From an uncultured Lachnospiraceae bacterium (GTDB lineage: Bacteria; Bacillota; Clostridia; Lachnospirales; Lachnospiraceae), in the NCBI GenBank assembly GCA_910588405.1, contig CAJUPT010000052.1:2088-26550 (forward strand): a stretch of 24,463 bases of DNA, in the 5' to 3' direction. The translations under genes were made by a program, and so were the position numbers. The notes under the pieces were generated by a model. That model did no database searches and was not told the DNA's origin. It was given only the letters and a program-made list of their open reading frames with translations. The first letter of the stretch is position 1. The number at the start of each line of letters is the position of its first letter. Below, piece by piece: positions 22,055 through 24,463 of the stretch.

Positions 22055-22201
22055 TTGAAGGAAAAACAAATACAGGAACCAATTTGTAAAAGTGTTTTTC
22101 AAAACGGAGAAAACACGACTTCTAAAAATCAATTCACACAAAAATGGATCGAGATGATTAACAGATTAGAGAAAAATAAGGGTATAGCCGTCGGGAAATG
22201 A
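22055..22201 (+). CDS. 48-residue protein upstream of the serine recombinase
   Basis: The short frame begins at a TTG with GAGGAGG seven or more bases upstream and ends in TGA. It encodes a polar protein with KSVFQNGENTTSKNQFTQKW, then IEMINRLEKNKGIAV. There is no membrane segment; the second half is probably helical. I have an impression of similar small proteins beside recombinases in clostridial mobile elements, with a conserved F.NGE....FTQKWIE.IN.LE core, but I cannot verify it here. Position 78 bp before the recombinase and the same direction suggest a shared element. A recombination-directing or regulatory role is a guess. Confidence 0.6.
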   Translation: MKEKQIQEPICKSVFQNGENTTSKNQFTQKWIEMINRLEKNKGIAVGK

Positions 22202-22206
22202 TGGTG

Positions 22207-22256
22207 ACAAGCCGTTTCTAATGTGATATTATATTATCATAAGGGAAACGGCTTGT
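22207..22256. repeat. 12-bp perfect inverted repeat upstream of the recombinase
   Basis: ACAAGCCGTTTC (22207-22218) and GAAACGGCTTGT (22245-22256) flank 26 bp of A/T-rich DNA that itself has TGATA...TATCA symmetry. It may be a terminator for the small gene, an operator, or a recombinase-related site. A -10-like A/T stretch in the loop could serve the recombinase. Confidence 0.75.
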
Positions 22257-22279
22257 TCTATCTCTAAGGAGAGATGAAC

Positions 22280-23833
22280 ATGAAAGTTGCTATTTATTGC
22301 CGCTTATCTGAGGAAGATAGAAACAAGCAGTCAGTCACTGATGACAGCAACAGTATTCAGAATCAAAAAGCGATGCTGCTGCAATATGCCATGGAGCAGG
22401 GATGGGAGGTTTATAACATATATAGTGACGATGATTATACGGGCGCTGACCGTCGTCGTCCGGAATTTAACCGGCTGCTGGAGGATGCCGAGCATCATAA
22501 ATTTCAGATTATTCTCTGTAAAAATCAGTCGCGGTTCACCCGTGAGCTGGAGCTGGTTGAAAAATATATCCATGGTTTATTTCCTCTTTGGGGGATTCGT
22601 TTTGTCAGCATCGTGGACAATGCGGATACGGCTAATAAAGGGAATAAAAAATCAAGGCAGATCAACGGACTTGTAAATGAATGGTATTTAGAGGACATGT
22701 CTGATAACATCCGCAGTGTCCTGACAAACAGGCGGAAAAATGGTTTTCATATCGGCGCGTTTGCATTATATGGTTACAAAAAAGATCCGAATCAGAAAGG
22801 GCATTTGATCATTGACGAGGAAGCGGCTGCTGTGGTGAGAGAGGTGTTTACATTGTTTTCGCAGGGCTATGGAAAAACGACCATTGCCCGAATGCTGAAC
22901 GACAGAGGCATACCGAATCCGACAGAATATAAACGTCTGCATGGTTTGCGTTATCAGCAGCCTAAAATGAAAAACAGTACGCTTTGGAAATATTTTGCCA
23001 TAGCCGATATGCTGGAAAACGAAATTTATATCGGCAATATGGTTCAGGGCAAGTACGGAAGTGTGTCCTATAAGACAAAACAGAACAAACCCCGTCCGAA
23101 AAATGAATGGTATCGTGTGGAAGGAACTCATGAACCGATTATAGACATCGAACTGTGGGAGAAGGTTCAGGAGTTGCTTCGTCAGAAAGCAAAGCCTTTT
23201 GACACGGGGGTGATCGGACTGTTTGCGAAGAAAGCCCGCTGCGCGAATTGCGGATACATGATGCGTTCTTCTAAAACCAGGGACAGACATTATCTGAAAT
23301 GTTCCAATCGGCATGTGGCAAAGGATGCCTGTATCGGTTCTTTTATTTCCGTGGATAAGCTGGAACAGATGGTTATCACAGAACTGAGACATTTGGCTTC
23401 AGAATATCTGGACCAGGATGAATTGGAGCGTAATATAGAATTTTGCGATAATTTGCAGGGGCAAAAAAAACAGGTGCTTGCCGATATTGCGGCCTATGAG
23501 AAAAAGGTTTCCGAATATGCAAAAGGGGTTCGGGAGCTTTACATTGACAAAGTGAAAGGTCTGATCTCGGAAAATGACTTTTTAGAATTATCCAAGGATT
23601 TCTCATCAGAGAAGGAACGTCTGGAACATCTTATTATGAAAAGTCAGAAACGGCTGGCCGATATCGAAGAGAAAATCCAGGCGGGTGACAACCGCCGTGA
23701 GCTGATACAGCAGTATACAAATCTGGAACATTTGAACAGGGAACTTGTCGAAGTATTGATTGATTACATATTAGTTGACAGACGAATCCCCGGAACAAGG
23801 GATGTTCCTATAGAAATCCACTGGAATTTTTAG
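22280..23833 (+). CDS. Large serine recombinase (site-specific integrase/transposase)
   Basis: About 517 residues in the standard order for large serine recombinases. The resolvase-type catalytic domain starts at MKVAIYCRLSEED (catalytic Ser10) and includes SIQNQKAMLLQYA, then DDDYTGADRRRPEFNRLLED and a CKNQSRFTRE segment. Next come the recombinase domain (GAFALYGYKKD...., EVFTLFSQGYGKTTIARMLN), a zinc ribbon (CANCGYMM ... LKCSNRHVAKDAC), and a coiled-coil and C-terminal tail ending VPIEIHWNF. Such enzymes cut and rejoin att sites of integrative elements (TndX/TnpX type in Clostridia). The ATG at 22280 has AAGGAG at proper spacing; the ATG at 22274 is too close. The gene appears intact, while the surroundings are relics. 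Confidence 0.95.
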   Translation: MKVAIYCRLSEEDRNKQSVTDDSNSIQNQKAMLLQYAMEQGWEVYNIYSDDDYTGADRRRPEFNRLLEDAEHHKFQIILCKNQSRFTRELELVEKYIHGLFPLWGIRFVSIVDNADTANKGNKKSRQINGLVNEWYLEDMSDNIRSVLTNRRKNGFHIGAFALYGYKKDPNQKGHLIIDEEAAAVVREVFTLFSQGYGKTTIARMLNDRGIPNPTEYKRLHGLRYQQPKMKNSTLWKYFAIADMLENEIYIGNMVQGKYGSVSYKTKQNKPRPKNEWYRVEGTHEPIIDIELWEKVQELLRQKAKPFDTGVIGLFAKKARCANCGYMMRSSKTRDRHYLKCSNRHVAKDACIGSFISVDKLEQMVITELRHLASEYLDQDELERNIEFCDNLQGQKKQVLADIAAYEKKVSEYAKGVRELYIDKVKGLISENDFLELSKDFSSEKERLEHLIMKSQKRLADIEEKIQAGDNRRELIQQYTNLEHLNRELVEVLIDYILVDRRIPGTRDVPIEIHWNF

Positions 23834-23856
23834 TAAAATCACATCAGATGTTGTTC

Positions 23857-24168
23857 TTACATGATCGTACCATCTGCTGCCATATCCTCAAACAAATCCG
23901 TAATCGGATCGCCCTTAGACTGGAACACCGTAGCGGAGAAGGGCGCCCCTCCTGCGGACTGGGGCCACAGGCCCAGTGTGTGGTCCACATAATATTTATC
24001 GAATCCGGAGGCGGCCAGATCTTCCGGAGAAAGGTTTTTAGTCAGCTGGTGGACGATGGCGCAGATGATTTCCATATGGGCCAGTTCTTCGGTACCCATA
24101 GAAGCAGTGGTAATGTTCCACTTACCGTATTTTGAAACGGGCATGATACGGTGGGGTTTCCGATACAT
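23857..24168 (-). pseudogene. Manganese catalase (CotJC-type) internal fragment
   Basis: On the minus strand GTEELAHMEIICAIVHQLTK, then SPEDLAASGFDKYYVDHTLG, then FSATVFQSKGDPITDLFEDM matches the middle of CotJC-like manganese catalases, spore-coat or oxidative-defence enzymes. EELAHME carries one Glu and one His of the dimanganese site. The family's N-terminal part (with earlier metal ligands) is replaced by an unrelated MYRKPHRIMP... stretch. The C-terminus stops within the next conserved segment (DMAADGTIM instead of DMAAE...). The cut end at 23857 is 23 bp from the recombinase stop, so the mobile element or a rearrangement with it probably removed the 3' part of the gene. It cannot be functional. 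Confidence 0.8.
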
Positions 24169-24199
24169 AACTTTTCGATGTTTAAAAGAACAATGAAGT

Positions 24200-24412
24200 A
24201 TGATGAAAATGAAGATGCGGGGAATGTCGGGAAGCCTTATTCTGTCGAAGTTTGCGACACTCCGAGATGATACGCTTGAGTTCTCGGCAGTTATTGAGGA
24301 AATACAGACTTTCCTTGAGCCTGTATTTGATGCGATTGTGAATGAGGGTGAGTGGCAAAAACAATGGCACTCGATAGAATGTAATTGGAAAGTGGTAAAA
24401 GAAAATGTGTGA
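24200..24412 (+). CDS. Hypothetical protein overlapping the GIY-YIG gene
   Basis: 70-residue open frame with no family I recognise. The acidic, helical-looking part is LEFSAVIEEIQTFLEPVFDA. There is no good ribosome site, and several Met codons near the start (24200 to about 24227) make the start uncertain. Its TGA overlaps the next ATG (ATGTGTGA), which suggests translational coupling and favours a real gene. A minus-strand frame over the same bases is equally long and cannot be fully excluded. Confidence 0.4.
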   Translation: MMKMKMRGMSGSLILSKFATLRDDTLEFSAVIEEIQTFLEPVFDAIVNEGEWQKQWHSIECNWKVVKENV

Positions 24413-24463
24413 TTTATTATACAGCACAGAACTCGGAAAATACTATATAGGAAAATGTGAAGA
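24405..24463 (+). CDS. GIY-YIG nuclease-domain protein, N-terminal end (cut by window)
   Basis: Starting at an ATG that overlaps the previous stop, the frame reads MCDLLYSTELGKYYIGKCE to the window edge. The pattern LLYS..LGKYYIG is the opening of GIY-YIG domains (small UvrC-like or homing-type nucleases). Only 19 residues are visible, so the rest of the domain, including the catalytic Arg and Glu, is not checked. Confidence 0.55.
   Translation, partial: MCDLLYSTELGKYYIGKCE

Noticed and set aside
1..24463. CRISPR array, tRNA or rRNA genes
   Set aside because: I saw no regularly spaced repeats, and no tRNA cloverleaf or rRNA segment was recognised by eye. A tRNAscan or Rfam search would be decisive.

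Overview
The window looks like a low-to-mid GC Gram-positive anaerobe of the Clostridia, most likely Lachnospiraceae. This is inferred from strong AGGAGG ribosome sites, occasional TTG starts, a Gram-positive LexA box, and relics typical of that group (Rpn transposase/nuclease, DUF1638, spore-coat manganese catalase). I did no database search, so the taxonomic placement is an inference.

Left flank (1-4101). This is a decayed accessory zone around a small DNA-damage module. It holds an Rpn-family gene with an in-frame TAG, a degenerate HTH regulator on the minus strand, and a DUF1638 gene with nonsense and frameshift lesions. Intact genes follow: an SRAP/HMCES-type abasic-site protein, a Y-family DNA polymerase with a good promoter and a LexA-like box over its TTG start, and a small conserved-looking protein. 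After these comes an ABC ATPase relic frameshifted inside its Walker A motif, then a perfect 20-bp palindrome.

Core (4102-21708). This is a sugar-acid catabolic locus. A minus-strand glycerate kinase lies divergent from a long plus-strand series: UroD-like protein, CdaR-type regulator, diverged glycerate kinase paralogue, Fe-dependent alcohol dehydrogenase, HpcH/HpaI aldolase, mannonate dehydratase (UxuA), C-terminal half of an IlvD/Edd dehydratase, N-terminal third of an FAD oxidoreductase, LarA-family racemase/epimerase, tripartite tricarboxylate transporter (TctB, TctA, TctC), UxaA/GarD-type hydro-lyase and AEC-family permease. Read together: an organic or sugar acid is imported by TctABC (and perhaps the AEC permease), epimerised by the LarA homologue, dehydrated by UxuA or the UxaA/GarD protein to a 2-keto-3-deoxy acid, and cleaved by the aldolase to pyruvate plus an aldehyde. 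The dehydrogenase reduces the aldehyde and glycerate kinase brings glycerate into glycolysis. The two truncated genes in the middle show the operon has been remodelled by deletion.

Right flank (21709-24463). This is mobile and decayed DNA: a VanY-like D-Ala-D-Ala carboxypeptidase remnant, a 48-residue protein, a large serine recombinase with a 12-bp inverted repeat just upstream, a two-sided truncated manganese catalase remnant touching the recombinase 3' end, and a hypothetical ORF overlapping the start of a probable GIY-YIG protein cut by the window edge.

Recurring short elements stand out. A leader-like motif (GCGGAAC, then an A/T-rich stretch, then usually a Shine-Dalgarno) lies before several starts. 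A related hairpin sharing a 13-mer occurs in inverted orientation upstream of the dehydrogenase and upstream of the AEC permease. I saw no rRNA, tRNA, CRISPR array or recognised riboswitch.
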